DNA of 64,000 bases from Candidatus Electrothrix aestuarii (GTDB taxonomy: Bacteria; Desulfobacterota; Desulfobulbia; Desulfobulbales; Desulfobulbaceae). The stretch covers positions 145,001-209,000 of the forward strand of contig CP159373.1 in the NCBI GenBank assembly GCA_032595685.2. Reading direction: 5' to 3'. Numbering within the stretch: the stretch's first letter is position 1; every line of letters begins with the position of its first letter. Below, piece after piece: positions 16,401-24,479 of this stretch. A program made the translations under genes and the position numbers. The notes beneath the pieces are model-generated. The model was given only the letters and a program-made list of their open reading frames with translations, searched no databases and was not told the DNA's origin.

Positions 16401-19103
16401 CACATAGCCTTCCGGGTCAATCTTCTCCAGCAGGTCACCCACCAGATTATAGGCATAACGAGTGGTCACGTTGGTGTCCGCTGTGGCGGCCAGAGCGGGC
16501 CGCCAGTTGCGGGTTACGGCCACGGGCCGGTACAGGCCGTCGTATTCCGTATGGGTGACCGTGCCCTCGGCATCCGTGAAGTCGGTAATCCGGCCCGCAG
16601 GGTTGTACTGATAGCGGAACTCGGCACCCAGCGGCCCGGCAACCCGGACCAGCCGGACCAGCCGGAGCAGGCTGTCATGGTCATACTCCCATGACCGGCC
16701 CTCCGCATCCGTGAACCAGGTACGCTCGTTCATCAGACCGTAGCTGTAGGTGGCCGCAGCATAGCCGAGCTGGTTGATAACTTGGACCGGTTTGTCCGAG
16801 GCATTATAGGCGTAGCGGATCGTCCCGCCCTTGGGATCAACCTTGCGTTCCAGCAGGTCATCGGCATCATAGCTGAACTCCAGGTGAAAGCCCAGCGGCC
16901 CGTCCACCGCCACCAGATTGCTGTTTTCGTCCCTGCTGTAGCGAAACTCACTGCCCAGCGGTTTTGTCAGAGAGTGCAGCCGCCCCAGACCGTCATGATC
17001 CAGGCGGGTCACAGCCCCCTCGGCATCAGTAATGCTGATCAGATCGCCTTCGCTGTCATACTGATGCACGGTAGTGTTGCCGTTGAGATCGGTCATGCGC
17101 AGAGGCAGGCCGCGTTCGTCGTAGGTCACGGAGCCGCAGGCATTCAGGGTATTGCAGAACTCGGTCAGATTGCCCTTGTCATCATACGTAAAGGAACTGG
17201 TGCGTTCGCTGTCCGCATCCACCTTTTCCGTCATCCGGGTGACCTGATGCCGTTCATTATAGGACCAGTCCCGGTGCCAGCCCAGAGGGCCGTCTGCGGT
17301 CAGGCGGTTGCCCTGCTCATCGTAGGTCCACTGCCATTGCGCCCCGGCCTGATCCGTGTACCCGGTCCGGTTCTGATCCGCATCATACTGGTATTGTTCC
17401 GAGCTGCCGTCCGGGTAATCCATCCTGATCAGGCGCAGGTCATCATCATAATGATGGACATGGCTGTTGCCGTAGGCATCCGTGACCGTGGTCTGCCCGT
17501 CCTCATAGCTGAAGCTGTAGGACTCGCTCTCCCCGACGATCTGCTCAGTGACCCGGTATTCGTCATCGTAGGTATTGCGCACCAGGGGATGGCCCTTGGC
17601 TGAGATGATTTCGGTCATCTGTCCCAGCTCATCGTAGCGGTATTCGGTGCGCTTGCCTCTGCCGTCGATAAAAGCGGTGAGCAGGCCGTCCTCGTACTCG
17701 TAGCCGAGGGTGATGTTCTCCGGCAGCCGGGCCTCGATAATCTGCCCGTCTTCATTCAGGCTGAACTCCACCCGCCGACCGGCAGCATTCTCCAAAGCGG
17801 TCAGCTTGTCCCCGTCATAGAACAGACGGACGGCATTGCCGTTGCGGTCGATCAGGGCGGTGAGATGCCCGTTGCTGTTAAAGCGTTTTTCCTCGGAGGC
17901 ACAGCCGCAATCCGCATCCCGCATGACATACTCATCCCCTTCCCTGCTGATCACATCATGGGTGCCGGGCGAGTCGGAGACGTATTGCGAACCGGATTTC
18001 CTGAAGTTGGCCGTATGACCGTCCGGGTAGAGGATCTGCACACCCTCGAAGGTCGGGGCCATATCGATCTCCAGCAGGTACTGACCCAGCTCCGAGGTCC
18101 AACCCTTGCCGAAATATTGGGGCGGTTCCGCTATGACCTCTTCAGAACCGTCCGGGTAAAAACGCACCCTGGAAGCCGGAGTCCAGAGCACGGCCTGGGA
18201 GTTATAGGTCCGGTTCAGTTTGATGGTGCTGTCGCCCGGCCCAGCTACGGTAGCGTCGGTCTCCTGCTGAACAAAATTACCGATAGCGGTGTTGACCGGG
18301 TCGGCGATGAAGCCCTGATAGCCGCCGCAGCTTCCTGATTTACAGGACTTGCCGAAATAACGTGAAAGGAAGGAGTAAAAATTATATCCGAATGTTGCCA
18401 TCATGTTACACATCCCAAAGGCAGTGATGGTAGCACTATTATCGCCTTGGACTGTGGTGTCACCTCCGTTGTACTGACCGTCCGAGCCTGCCTCCATGTC
18501 AGTTGAGCTGCTGCCGATTTCCAGAATCGGCTCGCCAGTGGTATTTTCAACTTCTGTGCTGACCGCCGCATTGCCATCACCCAGACCAACATGATCAGCC
18601 GAGCTGATGGCAGGCATGGGAGCAACGCAAGGCCCTATGCCTCCGCTACCCAAGGCTATCCTTAATCTCCCCAGAGGGAGAACGGGTAAAGGCGTACCTG
18701 AAGCATCAAGGATATCAAAAAACACGAGACAACCTGCCGTTTCAGGAGGTGCCGCCGGTATATTGGCCGTCACCTGACCGGTTGCACCTACCGGGGTAGA
18801 AAAAGCTGAATTGCTGCCATTATAATTTCCCGACAAACATTCAGGGGTCGCAGGCAGCACGGAATGAAAGGCCAGCCTGTATCCGTTCGCATCACATTCT
18901 GACACGTTGTTCAGACCAAACGTGATAGTGACAGATTCGCCCGCCACAGGAGCTGCTGGCACCATGCTGTCCAACGCCCCGTTATGTACGAGTTTCGCCA
19001 TACAGGCAGTAGCCGGGCTTGCTGACATCAGGAAAAAAAAGGCCAGCAGGCCCGAAAATGAAAAGCAACCGAACGACCGAACAGGGGCAGACAAGCGGAA
19101 CAT
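13449..19103 (-). CDS. Secreted RHS/YD-repeat polymorphic toxin-like protein
   Basis: The 1884-residue protein has a Sec signal peptide (ending ASPATAC, about residue 34). An Ig-like region follows, then a DUF6531-type entry (DPVNTAIGNFVQQETD, about 281) and dozens of YD repeats of the pattern G-x-x-x-x-x-YDxxGRL between about 340 and 1650. A Lys/Gly-rich linker (KGGKKGGKKGGTKNGK) lies near 1570. The RHS core ends at YMYVYDNPVILYDPYGF (about 1750). The last 130 residues are a distinct AT-rich tip containing GNYNFGYAGAKYG and RDAEMIREGYYDYY, which resembles the Ntox44 (bacterial toxin 44) domain; I am only moderately sure. The RBS AAGGAA supports this start. It is likely an exported contact-dependent toxin with a swapped tip. 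Confidence 0.9.
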   Translation of the reverse strand: MFRLSAPVRSFGCFSFSGLLAFFFLMSASPATACMAKLVHNGALDSMVPAAPVAGESVTITFGLNNVSECDANGYRLAFHSVLPATPECLSGNYNGSNSAFSTPVGATGQVTANIPAAPPETAGCLVFFDILDASGTPLPVLPLGRLRIALGSGGIGPCVAPMPAISSADHVGLGDGNAAVSTEVENTTGEPILEIGSSSTDMEAGSDGQYNGGDTTVQGDNSATITAFGMCNMMATFGYNFYSFLSRYFGKSCKSGSCGGYQGFIADPVNTAIGNFVQQETDATVAGPGDSTIKLNRTYNSQAVLWTPASRVRFYPDGSEEVIAEPPQYFGKGWTSELGQYLLEIDMAPTFEGVQILYPDGHTANFRKSGSQYVSDSPGTHDVISREGDEYVMRDADCGCASEEKRFNSNGHLTALIDRNGNAVRLFYDGDKLTALENAAGRRVEFSLNEDGQIIEARLPENITLGYEYEDGLLTAFIDGRGKRTEYRYDELGQMTEIISAKGHPLVRNTYDDEYRVTEQIVGESESYSFSYEDGQTTVTDAYGNSHVHHYDDDLRLIRMDYPDGSSEQYQYDADQNRTGYTDQAGAQWQWTYDEQGNRLTADGPLGWHRDWSYNERHQVTRMTEKVDADSERTSSFTYDDKGNLTEFCNTLNACGSVTYDERGLPLRMTDLNGNTTVHQYDSEGDLISITDAEGAVTRLDHDGLGRLHSLTKPLGSEFRYSRDENSNLVAVDGPLGFHLEFSYDADDLLERKVDPKGGTIRYAYNASDKPVQVINQLGYAAATYSYGLMNERTWFTDAEGRSWEYDHDSLLRLVRLVRVAGPLGAEFRYQYNPAGRITDFTDAEGTVTHTEYDGLYRPVAVTRNWRPALAATADTNVTTRYAYNLVGDLLEKIDPEGYVFRYRYDLQSRRISSEDTEGYEWQFSYDPMGNLLRALNPRGYTTEMDYTPTYRPAQVTDPEGHAVSYGYDADGNRISRTSALGISTRYEYDALGRRIALTRNYDDALPADHQTNVRTEYGYDLAGNLIRLTNPLGYAAEFRYDAAHRRTEAVDFEGGSTLYSYDKVDNLLSLTDAEGNPTRYQYDDLNRRIRTTNAEDESTGFVYDLMGNRIQRVEADGTVTLYEHDGVYRLKGVTENFQPDQAPANDVNKTTRYSYDARGLLIEIINANAAATGFAYDGVGNLIEEVNPLGKTWTYTYDGMGNRISRRDGKGALTEYAFYPDDLLQSIAYSDGTAVSYTYNADNRRVLMQDRLGQTSWTYDPLARVTGTVDPLGSVLAATYDAAGNRTSLTYPDGSVAEYAYSPNNWMQQIIAGDTGTRHAVSQQTQYSRNRVGRVTGIINSNATETNIEYDRVYRTLRRETMNSKETVVAFAYAYNPVGHVTESVKEYGWRNPAQQRESYTYDGLHRLTGVTINPLKNNGDPVQMGYAYDPVGNRLSWSSEDDLSTQQPWDGFTITSAYNAANQLLRAETESLTHNPNRSPVQEFRYDGNGNRINVQADDGYGPVIGTDYSYDPENRLVQALDYQLTGSDAGNRINRAVTSLEYDGGGRRLVKHYDPKANQSLSSTKGGKKGGKKGGTKNGKSAPSQGVDKRMEYVFDGLDPVAEYDTLNGQYENYYRGTDRQISMAQHFNSGATGQLRWYHYNHKGDVAGLTKQNGNAVHTYRYDPYGGVIPANGNFTDPHNHYTLTGKEFDENTGLVWFGARHYDPETGVWMGQDTYRGKIILPGSLHRYMYVYDNPVILYDPYGFESPVDQTRLPEKFRTESLFYRFVNLIDFKPGRSEDVRGTMLGNEKYSSYDLTREEMTDVGNYNFGYAGAKYGIPLKDLLAIGDLDQYFHGKQGCRLCLPKDNPRDAEMIREGYYDYYKDYIEYIKKAISCLWGR

Positions 19104-19508
19104 ATTGTATTCCTTCGGTAATGGGTAATAAGAGAATTGTTATCCTGGAACATGAGAGCAAAAAAAAGAACAAAATTATCGACGCAAGATACTACGATAT
19201 CCACAAAGCACAAGAATGGAAAAATGAGGAGATAAAGGGGAAGATTTTTTACCCATTGCTTCAAGAAAACGTCGTCGAGAGTGCTTATTATGCCCAAGCC
19301 AATGTATCAACGACAATTCCTTTGCTGCCAAGTTTTTTTACCTTGCGCAACAGACTCGACCTGAGTACGTTTCACCACTCTCGTGACCTTGCTCACATGC
19401 AGGTACCCGATATGCCGAGCAGGCGCGTCCCGGCACCCTGTACCCACTTTTGTACCCGCATTATGTACGGTTTTTCAAAAAAATCGCGGAGAACGCCAAG
19501 AGAACAAA
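19104..19508. other. Gene-free stretch upstream of the RHS gene
   Basis: I find no supported gene, RNA or repeat in these 400 bases. Frames read across it are not family-like. It should contain the RHS promoter on the minus strand, but no convincing -35/-10 pair stands out. Repeated GTACCC words occur at 19403-19460. Confidence 0.4.
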
Positions 19509-19546
19509 GCAAAAGAAAACCCGCTTACTCATTGAGCAAGCGGGTT
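19509..19546 (-). terminator. Terminator of tRNA-Leu
   Basis: On the minus strand AACCCGCTTGCTCA / TGAGTAAGCGGGTT form a long stem (one mismatch) followed by TTTTCTTTT. It lies 36 bp after the tRNA 3' end, a textbook rho-independent terminator. Confidence 0.85.
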
Positions 19547-19582
19547 AAAATGGACATTCACGGAAGTGAATGGAATATACTA

Positions 19583-19670
19583 TGGTGCCGGAGGTCGGAG
19601 TCGAACCGACACGGGCGCAAGGCCCGCTGGATTTTGAGTCCAGTGCGTCTACCAGTTTCACCACTCCGGC
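19583..19670 (-). tRNA. tRNA-Leu (anticodon CAA)
   Basis: The minus strand folds as a class II tRNA: acceptor GCCGGAG/CTCCGGC, D-arm GTGGTGAAACTGGTAGACGC, anticodon stem CTGGA/TCCAG with loop CTCAAAA (anticodon CAA), a long variable arm (CGGGCCTTGCGCCCG) and T-loop TTCGACT. The CCA end is encoded (19583-19585). Confidence 0.97.
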
Positions 19671-19774
19671 TGAAGTGCTGCTATTAATACCGCAAAATCC
19701 TTTCTACTGTCAAGAGAATTGATGCACCAAAAAACGATATATTTTCCCCTTTCCCTCCCTGTTCTGCCTTGCCC

Positions 19775-20563
19775 ATGAAATTCTGTGTTTTAGGCTCTGG
19801 CTCTAAGGGAAATTGTACCCTCATCGAGTCCGGTTCAACCCGTATTCTTATCGATGCTGGCTTCTCAGGCAAGGAAATCAGCCGCCGTCTGGCCCTGATT
19901 GATCGCTCACCTGAGGACCTGAGTGCTATCCTGATCACCCATGAACATGGTGACCATATCAGTGGGGTCGGGGTGATGTCCCGGCGCTGCAACCTGCCAG
20001 TCTATGCCAATGCTGGTACCCATCAGGCATCCGAGGCTCGGGTGAAGCAGCTCCATCAGCGCTGTGAATTTGCCACCGGAACCGGTTTTGACCTGAATGA
20101 TCTGCACATCCACCCCTTCCAGATCTCCCACGACACGGCAGACCCGGTGGGATTCCTGGTTTCAGACGGTACGCATTCAGTGGCCTATTGCACTGATACA
20201 GGTAAAATCACTACCCTGATCCGTCAGCGACTCCGCCAATGCAATGCCTTAATCCTGGAATCAAATTACGACCCAGAGATGCTCCAGATCGGCCCTTATC
20301 CCATGCACATCAAGCAACGGGTCCGTTCTAATCAAGGGCATCTGGCGAATAAGGATGCAGCAGCTTTTCTCGTTGAACTCTGCACAGCCGGGGTTCAGCA
20401 TGTAGTACTGGCCCATCTCAGTGAGACCAATAACAGACCGGAGCTGGTGGCAAACCTGATCCGCCAGGAACTGGCCCAGCATCAGCCACGCTTCAGTCTG
20501 GATTTGGCCCGCCAAGATCAACCCAGCCCGGTTATTACAGTGGGGAAAATCAACAAGGAATGA
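19775..20563 (+). CDS. MBL-fold metallo-hydrolase, WalJ/YycJ-like
   Basis: This 262-residue protein starts MKFCVLGSGSKGNCTLIESG, the signature of the YycJ/WalJ branch of the metallo-beta-lactamase fold. The metal-binding HxHxDH motif is THEHGDHISG (about residue 53). Later ligands are in SHDTADPVGF (about 120), the conserved Asp in YCTDTGK, and the C-terminal His in VVLAHLSETN. Relatives are cytoplasmic exonuclease or phosphodiesterase-like enzymes linked to cell-wall signalling and DNA repair. I prefer the ATG at 19775 over an upstream TTG. It is convergent with pyrH. Confidence 0.93.
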   Translation: MKFCVLGSGSKGNCTLIESGSTRILIDAGFSGKEISRRLALIDRSPEDLSAILITHEHGDHISGVGVMSRRCNLPVYANAGTHQASEARVKQLHQRCEFATGTGFDLNDLHIHPFQISHDTADPVGFLVSDGTHSVAYCTDTGKITTLIRQRLRQCNALILESNYDPEMLQIGPYPMHIKQRVRSNQGHLANKDAAAFLVELCTAGVQHVVLAHLSETNNRPELVANLIRQELAQHQPRFSLDLARQDQPSPVITVGKINKE

Positions 20564-20630
20564 GAGAAAGGGGAAAGGAGAATCCCGAACTGTATCTCGG
20601 AACCGGGGTAGGGTTTTTCCAATACATGGC

Positions 20631-20694
20631 GTAGGGACAGGTCCCTGTGCCTGCCCAACCAAAAAAAAGGGCGAACACAGGGATTCGCCCCTAC
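20631..20694. repeat. GTAGGG-ended dispersed repeat near pyrH 3' end
   Basis: GTAGGGACAGGTCCCTGTGCCTGCCC, an A-rich centre, then GGGCGAACACAGGGATTCGCCCCTAC. Both halves are small hairpins and the ends are inverted (GTAGGG/CCCTAC). It is the same family as 9917-10000 and 21606-21667 and lies between the convergent stops of the MBL gene and pyrH. Confidence 0.75.
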
Positions 20695-20705
20695 AACGAT
20701 CAGGA

Positions 20706-21413
20706 TCAGGCCGTAATCAGGGTACCAACATCCTCTCCTGCGGCGGCCCGGACGATATTGCCTTCCTTCTTCATATTAAAGACCAGCACAGGCAGGTCAT
20801 TGTCCCGAGCCAGAGAGATACCTGCGGCATCCATGACCCGCAACTCGTTTTGCAGGACCTTGGTATAGGTCAGGCGATCAAAGCGGACAGCGTTCTTATC
20901 CTTTTCTGGATCACGATCATACACCCCGTCTACCCGAGTAGCTTTCATCATCACGTCAGCTTCAATCTCCAGGGCACGAAGCACCCCGCCGGTATCCGTG
21001 GTAAAATAGGGATTACCAGTACCGGCAGCAAAGATAACCACCCGTCCCTTTTCCAGATGCTCAATAGCCCGGACCCGAACATAGGGTTCGCAGACATTGC
21101 GCATAGTAATGGCAGACATCACCCGACAGGAAACGCCGATCTGCTCTAATCCATCCTGCATAGCCAAAGCATTGAGCACTGTGGCCAGCATCCCCATATT
21201 ATCGGCAGCAGCCCGGTTCATACCGCTGGCAGCGCCAGACACTCCACGAAAGATATTGCCCGCACCAATGACCAAGGCAACCTGAGCGCCCTGCTCCTGG
21301 ATTTTTTTGATTTCCTGGGCCACAAATGTAATCATGTCCGGGCTGATACCATAGGCACCATCACCCATCAGGGCCTCGCCACTGATCTTCAAAAGAATTC
21401 GTCGAAATTGCAT
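20706..21413 (-). CDS. pyrH: UMP kinase
   Basis: This hexameric amino-acid-kinase-fold enzyme phosphorylates UMP to UDP for pyrimidine nucleotide synthesis. The 235-residue protein has the family's landmarks: [13 protein letters not shown] at the start, [10 protein letters not shown] (about 48), [27 protein letters not shown] (in parts, about 113-140) and [11 protein letters not shown] (about 162). It lies downstream of rpsB and tsf in the conserved order rpsB-tsf-pyrH. The usual next gene, frr, is absent here and replaced by a convergent gene. Confidence 0.97.
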   Translation of the reverse strand: MQFRRILLKISGEALMGDGAYGISPDMITFVAQEIKKIQEQGAQVALVIGAGNIFRGVSGAASGMNRAAADNMGMLATVLNALAMQDGLEQIGVSCRVMSAITMRNVCEPYVRVRAIEHLEKGRVVIFAAGTGNPYFTTDTGGVLRALEIEADVMMKATRVDGVYDRDPEKDKNAVRFDRLTYTKVLQNELRVMDAAGISLARDNDLPVLVFNMKKEGNIVRAAAGEDVGTLITA

Positions 21414-21605
21414 CGTGATATGCCTCGCCGGGAAGAGAAGTTATTGCGTTGTGCGGCAGGTCTTCATAACACTGCGGCTTGGAAACAGGGGAGAAGGGAA
21501 CTCGGTTCATCTACCGAAACGGTTGCCAGTGCCCCTTTTGGCTGGTAACCGAAAACTCAGAGCAGGAAATCGATAAGAAATCTCCCCCGTTTTCAAATGT
21601 AGAAT

Positions 21606-21667
21606 GCAGGGGCAGGCCTGAGTGTCTGCCCTGCATAAAAAGGGCGAACACAGAGGTTCGCCCTTAC
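21606..21667. repeat. GCAGGGGC-ended dispersed repeat between tsf and pyrH
   Basis: GCAGGGGCAGGCCTGAGTGTCTGCCCTGC, then AAAAAGGGCGAACACAGAGGTTCGCCCTTAC. It is a diverged member of the repeat at 20631 in the same orientation, so pyrH is bracketed by two copies. The 303-bp gap between pyrH and tsf holds nothing else I can support. Confidence 0.7.
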
Positions 21668-21716
21668 CGCACTCGAAATAATGGAGAATATTCTTATTAA
21701 ATCCCCAACACGAAAA

Positions 21717-22310
21717 TTACGCGCCGAGCTGATAACGGGCAAAGCGCTTAACAGAGATATTCTCGCCCATCTTAGCAATCAGCTCATTGAGTAAATCCTG
21801 CACGGTCAGGTCAGGGTTCTTGATGAACTTCTGCTCCATCAGGCAGTTCTCAGCAATGTACTTGTCGATCTTACCGGTAACAATCTTCTCAATGATGTTC
21901 TCAGGCTTACCAGATTCTTTTGCCTGATTAACATAGATCTCGCGCTCGCGCTCAACCAGTTCCTGGGGGACATCATCACGATTAATGGCCAGAGGCCCAA
22001 CTGCTGCGATGTGCATAGCAATATCTTTAGCAAAGGCCAGGAAATCATCGGTCTTGGCAACAAAGTCAGTCTCACAACCAACCTCAACCATAACCGCAAG
22101 CTTTCCGCCTGCATGTACGTAGCACTCGATAGTTCCCTCAGAGGTGGCCCGTTCAGCCCGCTTTGCGGCAACAGCAAGACCTTTCTGGCGCAGAAGGTCT
22201 ACAGCCTTCTCCAGGTCACCTTCTGTACTCTCCAGGGCGCGCTTGCAGTCCATCATGCCTGCATTGGTCTTGTCCCGTAACTCTTTGACCATTTGGCTGG
22301 TAATTTTCAC
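21717..22310 (-). CDS. tsf: Elongation factor Ts (short form)
   Basis: EF-Ts is the nucleotide exchange factor for EF-Tu. At 197 residues it is the short form, lacking the C-terminal extension of the E. coli protein (about 283). The N-terminal UBA-like motif VKELRDKTNAGMMDCKRAL and the conserved core VEVGCETDFVAKTDDF are clear. It is separated from rpsB by 208 bp containing a hairpin. Confidence 0.97.
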   Translation of the reverse strand: MKITSQMVKELRDKTNAGMMDCKRALESTEGDLEKAVDLLRQKGLAVAAKRAERATSEGTIECYVHAGGKLAVMVEVGCETDFVAKTDDFLAFAKDIAMHIAAVGPLAINRDDVPQELVEREREIYVNQAKESGKPENIIEKIVTGKIDKYIAENCLMEQKFIKNPDLTVQDLLNELIAKMGENISVKRFARYQLGA

Positions 22311-22422
22311 AGTCTTCTCCTTTTGCTACAAATACTTTTTCTTCCGGTTGCCCCGGAGATATATTCTCTTATCAACGCGACGTGCCCTGCTGTCTCCTTT
22401 TCATGGAGCCCTTAGGACAAAA

Positions 22423-22444
22423 GAAGGGGCTTCTCAGCCCCTTC
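22423..22444 (-). terminator. Hairpin between rpsB and tsf
   Basis: On the minus strand GAAGGGGCT-GAGA-AGCCCCTTC is a perfect 9-bp stem with a GNRA-type loop, followed by TTTTG. It could be a partial terminator or mRNA processing site that sets the S2:EF-Ts ratio, as in other bacteria. Confidence 0.6.
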
Positions 22445-22518
22445 CCGTACTCCCTTGTCTTGCCTCGTGCCTCTCGCACAACGACACTGCCTTGTGTGTT
22501 CAGCTTTGGCTGGACAGT

Positions 22519-23286
22519 TTAGGCCTGTTGCGCCTGCTCTGCTGCATCTTCACCGGTCATTGCGGCTTCCATCTCATCCAGGTCACCAACTTCCTCTCCA
22601 GACTCTGCCTTTCCTTCCATAACAGCATCGGCAATCTGTCCGGCGATCAGACGAATAGCACGGATCGCATCATCATTACCAGGAATAAGATGATCAATGC
22701 CTGCGGGGTTACAGTTGGTATCGGTAAGAGCAACAACCGGAATATTCAATTTTTGTGCCTCGCTGATAGCAATCTCTTCTTTGCGAGGATCGATAACAAA
22801 AAGGACGTCCGGCAATTTGCGCATATCCTTGATTCCGCCAACATTGCGTTCCAGTTTAATGCGCTCTTTTTCCATCAAAAGGATTTCCTTTTTCGGGAAA
22901 CGGTTGATGCTGCCGTCTTCCTGCATGGCCTCAATTGCTTTCAGACGATCAACAGAATTTTTAATGGTCTGGAAGTTGGTCATCATACCACCGAGCCAGC
23001 GGTGATTAACATAGTACATTCCACAACGAGAGGCCTGCTCTTTCATGATAACCTGTGCCTGACGCTTGGTACCTACAAACATGATGTTTCCGCCTTCAGC
23101 TACAGTATTTTTGATGTAGCTGTATGCAGACCGAAACTTTTTCATGGTTGCATCCAAGTTAATGATGTAGATGCCGTTACGCGGTCCGTAGATGTACGGT
23201 TTCATCTTGGGGTTCCAGCGTCTGGTCTGATGTCCGAAATGCAGACCTGCCTCAAGCATCTCCCGCATTGTTACTTTTGGTGCCAT
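22519..23286 (-). CDS. rpsB: 30S ribosomal protein S2 (uS2)
   Basis: This 255-residue protein has the standard core: [22 protein letters not shown] at the start (in part [14 protein letters not shown]), [25 protein letters not shown] and [13 protein letters not shown]. The acidic tail ([17 protein letters not shown]) is an extension. It heads the rpsB-tsf-pyrH set and is preceded by its own promoter. Confidence 0.98.
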   Translation of the reverse strand: MAPKVTMREMLEAGLHFGHQTRRWNPKMKPYIYGPRNGIYIINLDATMKKFRSAYSYIKNTVAEGGNIMFVGTKRQAQVIMKEQASRCGMYYVNHRWLGGMMTNFQTIKNSVDRLKAIEAMQEDGSINRFPKKEILLMEKERIKLERNVGGIKDMRKLPDVLFVIDPRKEEIAISEAQKLNIPVVALTDTNCNPAGIDHLIPGNDDAIRAIRLIAGQIADAVMEGKAESGEEVGDLDEMEAAMTGEDAAEQAQQA

Positions 23287-23430
23287 TTCTTTTCTCCTTT
23301 ATGGTTATACCTCCACTCCTGCTGCCGATCCCTGTCATGCATGATCAGGAACACCAAAGGACATAATCGGAGTGTGTGTCGTTTTGCTTCAGGCAGATTT
23401 ACCCAAAGCGTAAAATTAAGCAAATTTTGC

Positions 23431-23459
23431 TTATTACCACATAGAATACATTACATCAA
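23431..23459 (-). promoter_or_regulatory. rpsB promoter
   Basis: On the minus strand TTGATG (23454-23459), a 17-bp spacer and TAATAA (23431-23436) lie about 145 bp upstream of rpsB. A perfect inverted repeat AAGCAAA-T-TTTGCTT (23418-23432) overlaps the start region and may be a binding site. No gene lies between rpsB and the CRISPR array. Confidence 0.55.
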
Positions 23460-23632
23460 GACAATCTGAGGAAAAAATAACGGTGAGGAGGGAAAAGGGA
23501 GGTTGGAAGTGGAGTGCAGTGAAATCAGGCTCAGCAAAAGCAATTTACCCGTTTTCGTTAAACTCAAGCAGATCTTGGCTTAACATAACATCACTTATAC
23601 GACGTAATACACACTGACTCTACATAGAAAAA

Positions 23633-23666
23633 GGCCGTTAGCTAGTTAAAGCTGACGGCCTTTTTT
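23633..23666 (+). terminator. Strong hairpin terminator beside the CRISPR array
   Basis: GGCCGTTAGCT / AGCTGACGGCC with loop AGTTAA is followed by TTTTTT on the plus strand and preceded by AAAAA, so it could work in both directions. It sits 6 bp before the degenerate terminal CRISPR repeat and probably ends the array transcript coming from the right. Confidence 0.75.
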
Positions 23667-23671
23667 GTGCC

Positions 23672-24134
23672 CTAAAAATACCCTCTTCATAGGGTAGGTT
23701 GTTGCAACTACCGACTTTGTGGACTTGACGGTGTTTGACGAGTCTTAATACCCTCTTCATAGGGTAGGTTGTTGCAACCGGATGATACCTTCCTCTTGGT
23801 CGGTATATGTGAGTCTTAATACCCTCTTCATAGGGTAGGTTGTTGCAACCAAGATAACCGTTGATAAATACTGTAATAAAATGTCTTAATACCCTCTTCA
23901 TAGGGTAGGTTGTTGCAACATTGTCAAGGCATTCCAGGCGTTGGATCATGTCGGGTCTTAATACCCTCTTCATAGGGTAGGTTGTTGCAACGTGAGTGGT
24001 TGCCTGGTGTCCGTGTTGTACAAGCGTCTTAATACCCTCTTCATAGGGTAGGTTGTTGCAACGTCCAACTTGCGATAAATTGTATAAGATTAACTGGGTC
24101 TTAATACCCTCTTCATAGGGTAGGTTGTTGCAAC
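23672..24134 (-). CRISPR. CRISPR array, 7 repeats and 6 spacers
   Basis: Seven 37-bp repeats start at 23672, 23742, 23813, 23883, 23955, 24026 and 24098. The plus-strand form runs GTCTTAATACC...GGTTGTTGCAAC with an internal palindrome TACCCT-CTTCAT-AGGGTA. Spacers are 33-35 bp. The leftmost repeat is degenerate in its first five bases, marking it as the leader-distal end, so transcription is inferred on the minus strand from the AT-rich leader on the right. No cas genes are in the window. The long stem-forming repeat is compatible with type I or III; the type cannot be fixed. Confidence 0.98.
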
Positions 24135-24370
24135 TGTCTATGTTTTTTCCTAATAAAATTCAGGAAACTACATACCTTTTTGCGCGAACCTTCATTTTAG
24201 ACCTCTAATCAACCATTGCAACAATGCTTTTTATACCACTTTTCTTAATTATTTCAAGTACTGCGAACCATAAAAAAGCAATTCGGTTCGTAACTTGCTA
24301 AAAACACGGTATTGTTATGCTTAAAAATAGTGCTTTTTAAAATGTTCGTTAGAGGTTCGCGCAAAATGAA
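24135..24370 (-). promoter_or_regulatory. CRISPR leader with promoter
   Basis: This AT-rich stretch abuts the intact end of the array. On the minus strand TTGAAA (24252-24257), a 16-bp spacer and TATAAA (24230-24235) form a good promoter pointing into the array. The words TTTTGCGCGAACC (about 24178-24190) and GGTTCGCGCAAAA (about 24354-24366) are inverted relative to one another and bracket it. No gene is seen up to the IS at 24480. Confidence 0.7.
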
Positions 24371-24479
24371 CTTAACAGCAATAAAAATACACAATTCTGT
24401 ATCACACCCCATTTCTGAACCCTGAAGCCATGCGGGTTACAGGGCGGGGTTGCAGGTTCGAATCCCAGAGGCGGGGAAA

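Noticed and set aside
14880-16694. Long open frame opposite the RHS gene
   Set aside because: It is a mirror of the YD-repeat coding sequence, with no family resemblance or RBS.
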